Shown piece by piece: positions 1-7,676 of a DNA stretch of 64,000 nt. Origin of the DNA: Gemmatimonadota bacterium (GTDB lineage: Bacteria > JAAXHH01); assembly GCA_009841265.1 (NCBI GenBank), contig VXMB01000007.1, positions 62,001 to 126,000 on the forward strand, written 5' to 3'. Below the pieces are notes generated by a model, which was not told the DNA's origin, did no database searches, and was given only the letters and a program-made list of their open reading frames with translations. How positions within the stretch are numbered: position 1 is the stretch's first letter; each line of letters begins with the position of its first letter. The translations under genes were made by a program, and so were the position numbers.

Positions 1-248
1 AGGGGCGGCAGGATTATGTCGTGGGGGACGGGCCGGGTGATGTCGGAAACGACCACGCATGCGTTGTGGCGGCTCCGGGCGATTTCCGCAAGGGGCGGAC
101 CGGCCACGGGACGTTGCAGGGCCGCCCGGGTCGCGGCCACGGGGTCATCCAGCGGCGGCGTTTCCCGCATATTGAGGACAGCGGCCAGGTTTTCGTCCGG
201 GACGCTTACCTCGAGGCCGGATTTATGGTAGTCGAGGGTGATGTTCAC
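1..248 (-). CDS. LarA-like nickel-dependent 2-hydroxyacid racemase/epimerase, N-terminal part (runs off the window)
   Basis: Only the first 82 codons are present. The N-terminus matches the LarA/DUF2088 layout: an LDY start, a PDEN segment, PPLDDP near residue 31, then VVVSDITRPVP at 65-75. D69 and R72 correspond to the conserved D-x-x-R pair of the lactate racemase active site (family knowledge). Translation starts at GTG, 9 bp after the kinase stop, behind a GGGAG site. LarA homologues racemize or epimerize 2-hydroxyacids, reportedly including aldonates. Being last in a sugar-acid operon suggests a sugar-acid substrate rather than lactate, which is inference. The nickel-cofactor genes larB, larC and larE are not in this window. 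Confidence 0.8.
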   Translation of the reverse strand, partial: MNITLDYHKSGLEVSVPDENLAAVLNMRETPPLDDPVAATRAALQRPVAGPPLAEIARSRHNACVVVSDITRPVPHDIILPP

Positions 249-257
249 GGCGGCTCC

Positions 258-1241
258 CTACGGCTCTTCCCGCTCGATTTCGAGCCCGGGTCCCGGCGAA
301 GGTTCGAGTATGCCCGCGGCGCCGGCATCCATCATGACCCGCGCCAGTTCGCCGGGGGAGTCGTGGAGCGCCACGATGGCTCCGCTGCTGCCCGCCAGCT
401 TGGCGCCGGACGCGCCTGCACGCCGGGCGAGTTCGATGAACCGGTCGTCCTCGGGATTGGATCCGCCGAGTGACTGCGTCAGCGCCTGGTTTTCGTTCAT
501 CAGCTCCCCCAGCGCGTCGATCCGGTTATCGAGGATCACTTTCTTGCCTTCCCGGGCCAGGGCCGCGATGGCGCTATATGCTTCGACCACTTCGGTTTCC
601 CCGGCGAGCCAGCGTTCCCGCAAGGGGGTGTGCACGCCTCCGGAGACGCTCTGGCCTCCCGTGATGACTACGACAAGCGGCAGGACCGGGTCGGGAGCCA
701 TCGGTTCCATGGTGGCGAAAGGATCGGTCCCGTATTCCAAATGGAATTCCTTTCCTCTGAAATCCATGTAATGAAGCCCGCCGAAGGTGCACATGTAGGC
801 GTCCTGGTACCCGCAGAAAGTCAGGTTCTGGTACTCGATTCCGCGGACGAGCTCCGCCTGGTGGTACGGATTGTGGCGGATACCGCGGTAGGCGAGCAGC
901 CCGGCGACCATCGATACGAGTAGCGCGGTCGATCCCGACAGGCCGGCGCGGAAGGGGATACCGGTCGACCACGAGATCCTGGCGAGCAGGTCCGTGGATT
1001 CGGTCCCGGTCAACGCGACCCGGGCGATATCGAAAATGTCCTCACATGGGACCAGGCCGTGTGGCGACGCGATTACGCGCTGCTCGGTACCGGCGTCCAG
1101 GACCAGGCGGTCCGCCGGCTGGATCCTGACCCGTGCCCTCTCTTTCGTCGAGCACGAGATCACGCTGCCGCCGTACATATCGGTCGGGTTGCCCACGATG
1201 CCCACTCGGCCGGGGGCGGATGCGGTTAAGGTCCCGTTCAA
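258..1241 (-). CDS. GHMP-family sugar kinase, glucuronokinase-like
   Basis: GHMP kinase of 327 aa. It has the N-terminal APGRVGIVGNPTDMYGG segment (9-25), the ATP-binding loop GLSGSTA (100-106) and the C-terminal GAKLAGSSGA motif (279-288). The GNPTDxY start, the VHTPLRERWL stretch and the YQDAY...YMDF segment resemble plant glucuronokinase much more than galactokinase or heptose kinase (FGGGTD). The likely reaction is ATP-dependent 1-phosphorylation of glucuronate or a related uronate. The TTG start is chosen because GGAG lies 5 bp upstream and the conserved domain begins right after it. A GTG at 1340 in the same frame would add 33 residues of repeat-derived sequence. The adjacent GalU-like gene could convert the sugar 1-phosphate to a UDP-sugar. 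Confidence 0.75.
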   Translation of the reverse strand: MNGTLTASAPGRVGIVGNPTDMYGGSVISCSTKERARVRIQPADRLVLDAGTEQRVIASPHGLVPCEDIFDIARVALTGTESTDLLARISWSTGIPFRAGLSGSTALLVSMVAGLLAYRGIRHNPYHQAELVRGIEYQNLTFCGYQDAYMCTFGGLHYMDFRGKEFHLEYGTDPFATMEPMAPDPVLPLVVVITGGQSVSGGVHTPLRERWLAGETEVVEAYSAIAALAREGKKVILDNRIDALGELMNENQALTQSLGGSNPEDDRFIELARRAGASGAKLAGSSGAIVALHDSPGELARVMMDAGAAGILEPSPGPGLEIEREEP

Positions 1242-1351
1242 TTGGACTCCACTCGTCGCATACCTTGCAGACCACGCAGCCCGTGCGGACCATGCGGACC
1301 ACCTGATCGACAATCGCGTCGAATCTTGGGAGGTATGCACTCGGTAATCAT
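1238..1351 (-). CDS. possible 37-aa coupling/leader ORF between galU-like and kinase genes
   Basis: An ATG overlaps the stop of the nucleotidyltransferase gene (ATGA) and the ORF's own TGA overlaps the TTG start of the kinase (TTGA). This would couple translation across the 100-bp gap. The middle of the peptide is a Gly-X-Y run (GPHGPHGLRGLQG) produced by five 9-bp DNA repeats. No clear ribosome site precedes it. It may simply be an intergenic stretch left open by the repeat, so the call is tentative. Confidence 0.25.
   Translation of the reverse strand: MITECIPPKIRRDCRSGGPHGPHGLRGLQGMRRVESN
1256..1300. repeat. five 9-bp tandem units (TGCGGACC-like)
   Basis: Five 9-mers run head to tail: tcgcatacc, ttgcagacc, acgcagccc, gtgcggacc, atgcggacc. 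They occupy the junction between the GalU-like and kinase genes. Confidence 0.8.
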
Positions 1352-2244
1352 GATTCGTTCAACCGCCCTCGGAGAAGATCGCGGAAAGCCGGTCCGTCGA
1401 CCTCGTCCTCCACGGCGTAATCGGCAAAGGCTTCCCAGTAGCTCAAAGGCGTACCGATGTCGTAGCGCCGGTCGGCGTACCCCAGGGGTACGCACCAGAC
1501 ATTTCCACCGGGGCCGGCCGGTCCGCGCGCGCCGACGTCGCCCCCCGGATCGCCCGAGCCACCTGGGTTGCTCGCCCTGAGCAAGCCGCGGATGGCGTCG
1601 GCGAGCCAGAGTTCGCCGTTTCTACCGCGCGGCGTCGCCTCGAGTGCCGGGAAGATGCCGGGGCCGCATATGTATCGGGCCGAAACGGCGTATCGGCTTG
1701 GTGCGCTTTCCGTGGATGGTTTCTCCACGATATCGTCGATGGGGAAGGCCGCGTCCGATTCGTACCTGGGCTTCACGATACCGTACCGCGACACCTTGTC
1801 TTCGGGCACGTGCTCCACTGCGATGGTGCACGCGGCGTTTTCCTTCCCGTGGGTAGTCATCATGCGTCGCAGGACACAGACTTTTCCTGTAGACCGGATG
1901 ACGGCGTCGCCCCAGGCCACGACGAAAGGATCCGATCCTGCAAAGGCTTCACCCAGGCGAACGGCGTCGCCGTTTCCCCCCGGAACTTCTTGGCGGACAA
2001 AAGAATAATCCAGTGCGGGCGGACCATCGGACGTTCCGCCGGGCACGAAGTATTCCTCGATCGCCTTTTTACGGTTGGAGGTCACGAAGAGGATGCGTTC
2101 GATCCCCGCGGCCGCCAGTTCATCCACGACATGGTGTATGGCCGGTTTTCGCCCGAGGGGCAGCATTTCCTTTGGGACAGACCGTGTGAGCGGAAGCATC
2201 CGCGTGCCAAGGCCCGCGACGGGCACGACGGCCTTGCGGATCAT
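1348..2244 (-). CDS. GalU-like UTP--sugar-1-phosphate nucleotidyltransferase
   Basis: Nucleotidyltransferase of 298 aa. The catalytic N-terminus is typical of UTP-glucose-1-phosphate uridylyltransferase: GLGTRMLPLTRSVPKEML at 11-28. Later come VVAWGDAVI, the YGIVKP block and VEKP. A Gly/Pro-rich insert at about 224-248 (GGSGDPGGDVGARGPAGPGG) is absent from ordinary GalU and looks like low-complexity expansion. The start overlaps the aldolase stop by 4 bp (ATGA), so translation is probably coupled. Beside a glucuronokinase-like gene, the substrate may be glucuronate 1-phosphate, giving UDP-glucuronate. Plain GalU activity cannot be excluded. Confidence 0.85.
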   Translation of the reverse strand: MIRKAVVPVAGLGTRMLPLTRSVPKEMLPLGRKPAIHHVVDELAAAGIERILFVTSNRKKAIEEYFVPGGTSDGPPALDYSFVRQEVPGGNGDAVRLGEAFAGSDPFVVAWGDAVIRSTGKVCVLRRMMTTHGKENAACTIAVEHVPEDKVSRYGIVKPRYESDAAFPIDDIVEKPSTESAPSRYAVSARYICGPGIFPALEATPRGRNGELWLADAIRGLLRASNPGGSGDPGGDVGARGPAGPGGNVWCVPLGYADRRYDIGTPLSYWEAFADYAVEDEVDGPAFRDLLRGRLNES

Positions 2245-2900
2245 CCCCCACCTTCCTGTCTCGCGTTCCTGACTGTATCGACGTATTTCCGGGCCGTGTC
2301 GGTGAGCACCTGCCATTCGCCTGCGGCCACGGCGGCCTTGTCGATCAGGTTCCCTCCCACGGCGACGGCACAGGCGCCCGCCCGGATGAAGTCGCCCGCG
2401 TTGTCCAGGTCCACTCCGCCCGTGGGTATGAGATCGATCTGGGGGAGCGGCGCCTTGAGGTCCTTGAAATACCTGGGGCCCACCGCCGTCGCGGGAAACA
2501 CCTTCACGATGTCCGCGCCGCATTCCCAGGCCGTCAGGATCTCGGTAGGCGTCAATGCACCGGGAATGATGACCTTGTCGTACCGCCGGCAAAGGGTGAT
2601 GACGTCCGGGCTCAGCGTCGGCGTCACGATGTATTCGGCGCCGGCCAGGATCGCCGCCCGGGCCGATTCGGGGTCCAGCACGGTGCCCGCGCCGAGGAGG
2701 ATCTCGTCCCCCAGCCGGTTCGCGCATTCGCCGATGGCGTTCAGGGCCCCGGGCGTCGTCATGGTGATCTCGACGGCCCCGATGCCGCCCCGGCCGATGG
2801 CCTGGGCGACCTGGACCAGCGCGTCGGGCCGGTCCGCCCTGAGCACTGCAACCACGCCGCAGGCCTTGATGGAAGCGAGGTTTTCAGATCTCGAAGACAT
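2241..2900 (-). CDS. eda: KDPG/KHG-type aldolase (2-dehydro-3-deoxy-phosphogluconate aldolase family)
   Basis: Class I aldolase of 219 aa. It cleaves 2-keto-3-deoxy-6-phosphogluconate or a related keto acid to pyruvate plus an aldehyde. The Schiff-base lysine K133 lies in IVKVFPA, E44 in GAVEITM, and the substrate loops GAGTV (70-74) and PTGGV are present. The length is normal for a trimeric TIM-barrel Eda. GGAG sits 7 bp before the ATG. Its place below an enolase-superfamily dehydratase gives the classic dehydratase-plus-aldolase pair of sugar-acid breakdown. No KDG kinase is visible nearby, so the substrate could be non-phosphorylated. Confidence 0.9.
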   Translation of the reverse strand: MSSRSENLASIKACGVVAVLRADRPDALVQVAQAIGRGGIGAVEITMTTPGALNAIGECANRLGDEILLGAGTVLDPESARAAILAGAEYIVTPTLSPDVITLCRRYDKVIIPGALTPTEILTAWECGADIVKVFPATAVGPRYFKDLKAPLPQIDLIPTGGVDLDNAGDFIRAGACAVAVGGNLIDKAAVAAGEWQVLTDTARKYVDTVRNARQEGGG

Positions 2901-2919
2901 GGATATACTCCAACGGATG

Positions 2920-3321
2920 TTACTCCAGGGTGACCTTCACCTGGCGCTCCGGCCGCTCGTGCAGGTGCCCGTGTCCCGTCAGCGCCACGCCGAGACGGAT
3001 GGACGGCTTGCCGCCCACGGGGAAAATGTGATGGAACGTCAGGGCCGGCACGAAGATGAAATCTCCCGCCTTCGCGTGGACGGTCTCTTCACGGCCCTCG
3101 ATCACCCAGTCGATCTCGCCTTCAAGCACCAGCCACCACTCGTCGTAATCATGGCAGTGATTGTCGTTGATCGTGCCCGATTCCTGCCAGATGAACGCCG
3201 CGGTCACGTGGTCCGCCGCCACGACGGCGCAGGAGGCGGGCGGCGGACCGATCCTTTCCTTGATCTCGTCTATATTGATGCGGTTGAGCGCGGCGTGCAT
3301 GATCGGGTTCGGCGGGGCCAT
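2920..3321 (-). CDS. cupin-domain protein
   Basis: Single-domain cupin of 133 aa. The first cupin motif appears as NHCHDYDEWWLVLEGE, with two histidines and a glutamate for a metal. The second is AKAGDFIFVPALTFHHIFP. The family holds a metal in a small beta-barrel and includes sugar isomerases, dioxygenases and binding proteins, so the reaction cannot be named. AAAGGAG lies 7 bp before the ATG. Its place between the dehydratase and aldolase genes suggests a role in the same sugar-acid pathway, perhaps an isomerase or lactone step. Confidence 0.8.
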   Translation of the reverse strand: MAPPNPIMHAALNRINIDEIKERIGPPPASCAVVAADHVTAAFIWQESGTINDNHCHDYDEWWLVLEGEIDWVIEGREETVHAKAGDFIFVPALTFHHIFPVGGKPSIRLGVALTGHGHLHERPERQVKVTLE

Positions 3322-3347
3322 CGAGATGCTCCTTTGGTGAACCGGGC

Positions 3348-4463
3348 CTACGCGACCCGGTACTTCGATACGGTTTCCTCGTTTACCGTGACGCCCAGCC
3401 CGGGTCCCTCGGGCACCGCCACGAAACCATCATCATCGATGGCGAAGCGTTCATGGGTCAGTTCGAGCCGCAACGGCGAATCGGACATGCAGAACTCGAA
3501 GACGGAAGCGTTGGGCAGGGCGGCCAGGGCGTGCAGCGACGCCGCCATGGTAATGCCGCTCTTGTAACTGTGGTTGACGACCTTGCGGCCGTGCCGGTGG
3601 GCGGTCCGGCCGGCTGCCGCCATGGTCGTAATGCCGCAACGTCCCGGGTCCGGCTGGATCCAGTCCAGCCCGCCCTCGGTGACCAGGCGTTCGAAGTCCT
3701 CGAGCCGGGACTCCGCTTCCCCGGTGGCGATGGGCACCGGACTCTCCGCGGTCAGCGCGGCATATCCTTCGATGTCGTCCGGATGCAGCGGCTCTTCGAT
3801 CCAGAAGGGCCGGTACTCGGCGAACTGCCGGGACCGGGTGAGCGCGGTCTTCCAGTCCCATACCTGGCCGGCGTCGATGAGCACGTCCACCTCGTCGCCC
3901 GTGCCTCGCCGGGCCTCCCGCACCAGGGCAACGTCCTGCCTTTCGTCTTTCCCCATGGGGCCCCAGCCGAACTTCACCGCCGTGAATCCCTGGTCGGCGA
4001 ATTTCCGGCCGATCGCCCGGGTCTGCTCCGGCGTGTCTCCGAACAGTACGGAGGCATAGGCCCGGAACCTGAGCCGGTGCGCGCCGCCAAGGAGTTCGTA
4101 GATGGGCTGTCCGCTCGCTTTCCCCGCGATGTCCCAGAGCGCCAGGTTGATCCCCGCCATGGCGTGCCGCCCCACGCCGACCCGGCCATAGTAGTTGGCC
4201 GACGCCATCATCCGGTCCGTGCAGGTGTCGATGTCCAGTGGATCGGCTCCGTCCAGCGCGTTGGCCAGGCCGTTGCAGATCTGGTGCGACCGCGGCGCGT
4301 CGATGACGGCCTTGACCACGGTGGGACACGAATCGACTTCGCCCCAACCCGTGATCCCTTCGTTCGTTTCGATTTTGATCAGGCAGGTATCCTGCGTCCC
4401 GTCACAGGCCTCCGTCACCTGGGGCAGTCGCAGAACCAGGGCGGAAACCTCAACGATCCGCAC
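3348..4463 (-). CDS. mandelate racemase/muconate lactonizing enzyme-family sugar-acid dehydratase
   Basis: Enolase-superfamily enzyme of 371 aa: N-terminal capping domain, then a TIM barrel. Visible active-site elements are K164 (TAVKFGW), metal ligands D197 (IDAG), E223 (WIEEP) and E249 (ATGEAES), and H298 in NHSYKSG. The pattern fits acid-sugar dehydratases of the MR subgroup. The exact aldonate cannot be told. The GTG start is chosen because a perfect AAGGAGGT lies 8 bp upstream. An ATG 24 bp earlier would place that site inside the gene. It is first in the minus-strand operon and its product would feed the downstream aldolase. Confidence 0.85.
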   Translation of the reverse strand: MRIVEVSALVLRLPQVTEACDGTQDTCLIKIETNEGITGWGEVDSCPTVVKAVIDAPRSHQICNGLANALDGADPLDIDTCTDRMMASANYYGRVGVGRHAMAGINLALWDIAGKASGQPIYELLGGAHRLRFRAYASVLFGDTPEQTRAIGRKFADQGFTAVKFGWGPMGKDERQDVALVREARRGTGDEVDVLIDAGQVWDWKTALTRSRQFAEYRPFWIEEPLHPDDIEGYAALTAESPVPIATGEAESRLEDFERLVTEGGLDWIQPDPGRCGITTMAAAGRTAHRHGRKVVNHSYKSGITMAASLHALAALPNASVFEFCMSDSPLRLELTHERFAIDDDGFVAVPEGPGLGVTVNEETVSKYRVA

Positions 4464-4880
4464 GCGAACGACCTCCTTGACCCTCATCCCGGGAATGTAG
4501 AATCACGTCGGTAATGTGTGGGTCGACACGGGGGGTGTCAAGGGGAGATGCCCCTGGATAGGCGGCGGGACGCAAGCCCACGGACAACCTGCCAGAACGC
4601 AGGTTTTGCGCGGTCTGAATCCGCCGGGGAGACGTCACCGGAACCGCACCGGCTAACACCCCGTAACCGGGAAATAAACCTTGACACCTCCGAGCGTCCG
4701 CTTGCACTTTGGAGGCTGGATTGACGGCATTCCCGCTCGTTGCACAGAACGGCGGATTCGCCCGGATTCGCTCCCATTTGCCTGGATTCGCCTGGCCTCA
4801 AACGGACTCGCCCGGTCACGCCTGGATCGGCCCGGACTCGCCCCGTTTTGCCGCCGCGGCGCATCAGAAAACCCGAACCT
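4464..4880. other. divergent intergenic region carrying a decamer array
   Basis: About 417 bp separate the divergent dehydratase and permease operons, so both promoters should lie here. No convincing -35/-10 pair was found. The permease-proximal part is occupied by the 10-bp array at 4751-4850. No coding region is supported. Confidence 0.6.
4751..4850. repeat. ten degenerate 10-bp tandem units, consensus CCCGGATTCG
   Basis: Successive decamers include ggcggattcg, cccggattcg, cctggattcg, aacggactcg and cccggactcg. They stay in register for 100 bp and end 30 bp before the permease ATG. Ten bp is close to one helical turn, so the same face of the DNA is presented repeatedly. Whether that matters is unknown. 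Confidence 0.75.
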
Positions 4881-5813
4881 ATGTTCCGATACATCGTATA
4901 CCGCATCGTAGGCCTGGTCGGCGTCCTGTTCCTGGTCACGGTCATCACCTTCAGCCTGATGCACGCGGTACCGGGCGGCCCCTTCGACGAGGAGAAGATG
5001 CCCCTGTCGGCCGAGGCCAAGGCGAATATCCTGCGCAAGTACGGACTGGACCGCCCCCTCTACGAGCAGTACGGAAGATACATGTGGAACGCGCTCCAAT
5101 TCGATTTCGGCATCCCCTTCCAGAGTCCCGGCGAGACGGTGACGGACCTCATCGCGCGGACCTGGCCCATCAGCATGCAACTGGGCGGCATGGGCCTCGC
5201 CCTGGCCTTCTCCTGCGGCATCCTCCTGGGCATCCTTTCCGCCATACGCCAGAACACGTGGGTGGATTACGGGACCACGGTCATCGCCACCCTGGGGATC
5301 ACTGTGCCCAGTTTCGCCATTTCCATACTGTTCATCGTCCTTTTCGCGACCATATGGAGGGTCCTGCCCACGGGCGGATGGGGCGGGCCGGAGACCTGGA
5401 TCATGCCGGTGATCGTTTATGCCCTGGGTCCCATGGCCATCGTCGCACGGTACACCCGATCGAGCATCCTCGAGAACCTCCGCATGGACTACGTGCGCAC
5501 GGCGCGGGCAAAGGGACTGAAGGAGCGCAGCGTCCTGTTCATCCACGTGCTGAAGAACTCCCTGATCCCGCTGCTCACCATCATGGGGCCCATGCTGCCC
5601 GGGGTGATGACCGGGTCGCTCTTCGTCGAAGGCATCTTCCGCATCCCGGGTCTGGGACAGTTCTTCGTCACGAGCATCTTCGAACGGGACTACCCCATGA
5701 TCATGGCCCTGACCCTGCTCGTCGCGGTGCTGATCGGGATCGTCTACCTGATAACGGATATCCTGTACGCGCTCGTGGATCCCCGGGTCAGATACGTGCG
5801 CGGGAGCAAGTAA
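4881..5813 (+). CDS. peptide/nickel-type ABC transporter permease (DppB/OppB family)
   Basis: Integral membrane permease of 310 aa. It opens with the [24 protein letters not shown] helix and the HAVPGGPF segment typical of DppB/OppB. The cytoplasmic coupling loop ([29 protein letters not shown]) contacts the ATPase. About six membrane helices are present and the length is normal. The ATG is chosen because the family homology begins there. The frame is open upstream only through the decamer repeat. The stop overlaps the DUF368 start by one base (TAATG). No ATPase gene is in the window, so subunits must be encoded elsewhere. Confidence 0.9.
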   Translation: MFRYIVYRIVGLVGVLFLVTVITFSLMHAVPGGPFDEEKMPLSAEAKANILRKYGLDRPLYEQYGRYMWNALQFDFGIPFQSPGETVTDLIARTWPISMQLGGMGLALAFSCGILLGILSAIRQNTWVDYGTTVIATLGITVPSFAISILFIVLFATIWRVLPTGGWGGPETWIMPVIVYALGPMAIVARYTRSSILENLRMDYVRTARAKGLKERSVLFIHVLKNSLIPLLTIMGPMLPGVMTGSLFVEGIFRIPGLGQFFVTSIFERDYPMIMALTLLVAVLIGIVYLITDILYALVDPRVRYVRGSK

Positions 5814-6721
5814 TGGACAACGGTTCTCCGCGCACGAAACGGACGTTCCGGGATTACCTGGGCATCTCGGCCCGCGGTTTCTGCATGGGGGTGGCCGATG
5901 TTGTGCCCGGCGTGTCCGGAGGGACGATGGCCTTCATACTGGGCGTATACGAAGAGTTGCTCGACGCCGTGCACGCCGTCAACGCCAGGTTTCTGCGTTC
6001 GCTGGTGACCTTCCGGTTCGGCGATGCCTTCGACGGTTTCCCCCACCGGTTCCTGATCGCCCTCGTCACCGGCATCTTCGTGGCCATATTCAGCCTGGCC
6101 CAGTTCTTCGCGTGGGCCCTCGAACACCATCCCGTCCACGTCTGGGCCTTTTTCTTCGGACTGGTGCTGGCGTCAATCATCACGGTGCGGGTGAAGGTGT
6201 CTCGCTGGACCGCGAAGGAAGCACTCGCCTTGCTGCTGGCGGCCGTGGCCGCATTCGTCCTGGTGGGCGCCGTTCCGGTCGAGACGCCCTCCGCCGCCTG
6301 GTTCGTCTTCCTGAGCGGGGCGATCGCGATCTGCGCGATGATCCTGCCCGGCATATCGGGCTCGTTCATCCTGGTCATCCTGGGGAAATACCAGTACATG
6401 CTCACCGCCGTGGTCGAGCGTAATTTCCTGCCCATCCTCATCTTCGGGTGCGGCGGGATCCTGGGACTGGTCTTCTTCGCGCGGGTGCTCAGGTGGCTGT
6501 TGCGCCGCTGCCATGACGTGACCGTGGCGGCCCTCATCGGCCTCATGGCCGGTTCATTGCGCAAGATCTGGCCGTGGAAGGAAGTCGACGAGAACGTCCT
6601 GCCCGCTTCGCTGTCGGGAGATGTCCTGCTGTCCATCGGCCTGGGTATCGCGGGCTGCGCGATCGTAGTGATCATCGAGCGGATCGCGGCCAGGCGACCC
6701 GCAGGAGACACGGTAGACTAG
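5813..6721 (+). CDS. DUF368/PopT-family undecaprenyl-phosphate translocase
   Basis: Polytopic membrane protein of 302 aa with the two DUF368 signature loops, VVPGVSGGTMAFILGVYEEL near 35 and LPGISGSFILVILGKYQ near 183, an internal repeat on re-entrant helices. DUF368 proteins (PopT) have been shown in other bacteria to recycle undecaprenyl phosphate across the membrane for wall synthesis. The gene lies between two oligopeptide permease genes, with TAATG overlap upstream. Its TAG stop falls in the first unit of a five-copy 15-bp array that also contains the start of the next gene. Confidence 0.85.
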   Translation: MDNGSPRTKRTFRDYLGISARGFCMGVADVVPGVSGGTMAFILGVYEELLDAVHAVNARFLRSLVTFRFGDAFDGFPHRFLIALVTGIFVAIFSLAQFFAWALEHHPVHVWAFFFGLVLASIITVRVKVSRWTAKEALALLLAAVAAFVLVGAVPVETPSAAWFVFLSGAIAICAMILPGISGSFILVILGKYQYMLTAVVERNFLPILIFGCGGILGLVFFARVLRWLLRRCHDVTVAALIGLMAGSLRKIWPWKEVDENVLPASLSGDVLLSIGLGIAGCAIVVIIERIAARRPAGDTVD

Positions 6722-6783
6722 CAAACGGTAGACCAGCACACGGAAGGCCAGCACACGGAAGGCCAGCACACGAATGACCAGCA
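6709..6783. repeat. five 15-bp tandem units bridging a stop and a start codon
   Basis: Units cacggtagactagca, aacggtagaccagca, cacggaaggccagca (twice) and cacgaatgaccagca follow without gaps. Unit 1 holds the TAG of the DUF368 gene. Unit 5 holds the ATG of the following permease. The repeated ggaagg also supplies the only ribosome-binding-like sequence for that ATG. Confidence 0.9.
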
Positions 6784-7649
6784 CCTTGACCGAAATCACC
6801 TCACCTGCCGGCGGCCTCTGGCGCGACGCCCTGCGCCGCTATATGAAGAACAAGCTGTCCGTCGCCGCGGGGATCATCATCATCGTCATCACCTTCATGG
6901 CCGTCTTCGCGCCCTGGGTCTCGCCGTCCCACTATTCCGAGGCCAATTTCGACGAAGCGTGGCAGTTTCCGTCCTGGACTCACCCCATGGGCACGGACAG
7001 CATCGGCCGGGACTACTTCAGCCGGATCGTGTACGGCGCCCGGATCTCGCTCATCGTGGGGTTCGTCGCGCAGATGATCTCCCTGCTGATCGGCGTGCCG
7101 CTGGGCGCCATCGCCGGGTTCAAGGGGGGCAAGGCCGATTACATCGTCATGCGCCTGGTGGACGTCATGTCGGTCTTCCCCAGCCTGCTTTTCGCCATAC
7201 TGATCATGGCCTGGCTGGGCAGCGGGTTGAGCAACGTGCTGTTCGCCATCGGCGTGACCGGCTGGGTGGGCGTATGCCGCCTGGTCCGCGCGCAGTTCCT
7301 GTCGCTGCGGGCTTCCGACTTCGTCCGTGCCGCCCGGTCCATGGGCGCCTCCAACGTGCATACCATCGTGCGCCACATGCTGCCCAACGCCCTCAGTCCC
7401 ATCATCGTCGGCCTGGCCATGGGCATCCCCCAGGCCATCTTCGCCGAGGCAGGACTGAGTTTCCTTGGACTGGGCATCAACCCGCCTACGCCGAGCTGGG
7501 GACAGATGGTCAGCAGCCACCTGCCCAACGTGATCTACTACTGGCACCTCGCCCTCTTTCCGGTATTCATGATCGCCCTGGTCATGCTTGGATTCTCGCT
7601 CATCGGCGACGGCCTGCGCGACGCCCTCGACCCGAGGATGAACGAGTAG
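6774..7649 (+). CDS. peptide ABC transporter permease (DppC/OppC family)
   Basis: Permease of 291 aa, second subunit of the oligopeptide importer begun at 4881. Typical DppC features are the N-terminal cytoplasmic tail, HPMGTDSIGRDYFSRIVYGARISL near 65-90 and the coupling loop DFVRAARSMGA followed by RHMLPNA. GLSFLGLGI and the C-terminal LGDGLRDALDPR-like end are also present. The ATG lies inside the 15-bp array. It should pair with the 4881 product, and the binding protein follows at 7677. Confidence 0.9.
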   Translation: MTSTLTEITSPAGGLWRDALRRYMKNKLSVAAGIIIIVITFMAVFAPWVSPSHYSEANFDEAWQFPSWTHPMGTDSIGRDYFSRIVYGARISLIVGFVAQMISLLIGVPLGAIAGFKGGKADYIVMRLVDVMSVFPSLLFAILIMAWLGSGLSNVLFAIGVTGWVGVCRLVRAQFLSLRASDFVRAARSMGASNVHTIVRHMLPNALSPIIVGLAMGIPQAIFAEAGLSFLGLGINPPTPSWGQMVSSHLPNVIYYWHLALFPVFMIALVMLGFSLIGDGLRDALDPRMNE

Positions 7650-7676
7650 GGCTTCCCGCCCTATGGCAGGTGCAAC

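Noticed and set aside
4751..4850. CRISPR-like array
   Set aside because: Ten-bp units with no spacers and no cas genes; all arrays in the window are pure tandem repeats too short for CRISPR.
4709..5812. Long N-terminal extension of the DUF368 gene reading through the dppB gene in another frame
   Set aside because: The extension is Pro/His/Arg-rich and antagonistic to the real permease frame; the TAATG overlap gives a natural start.
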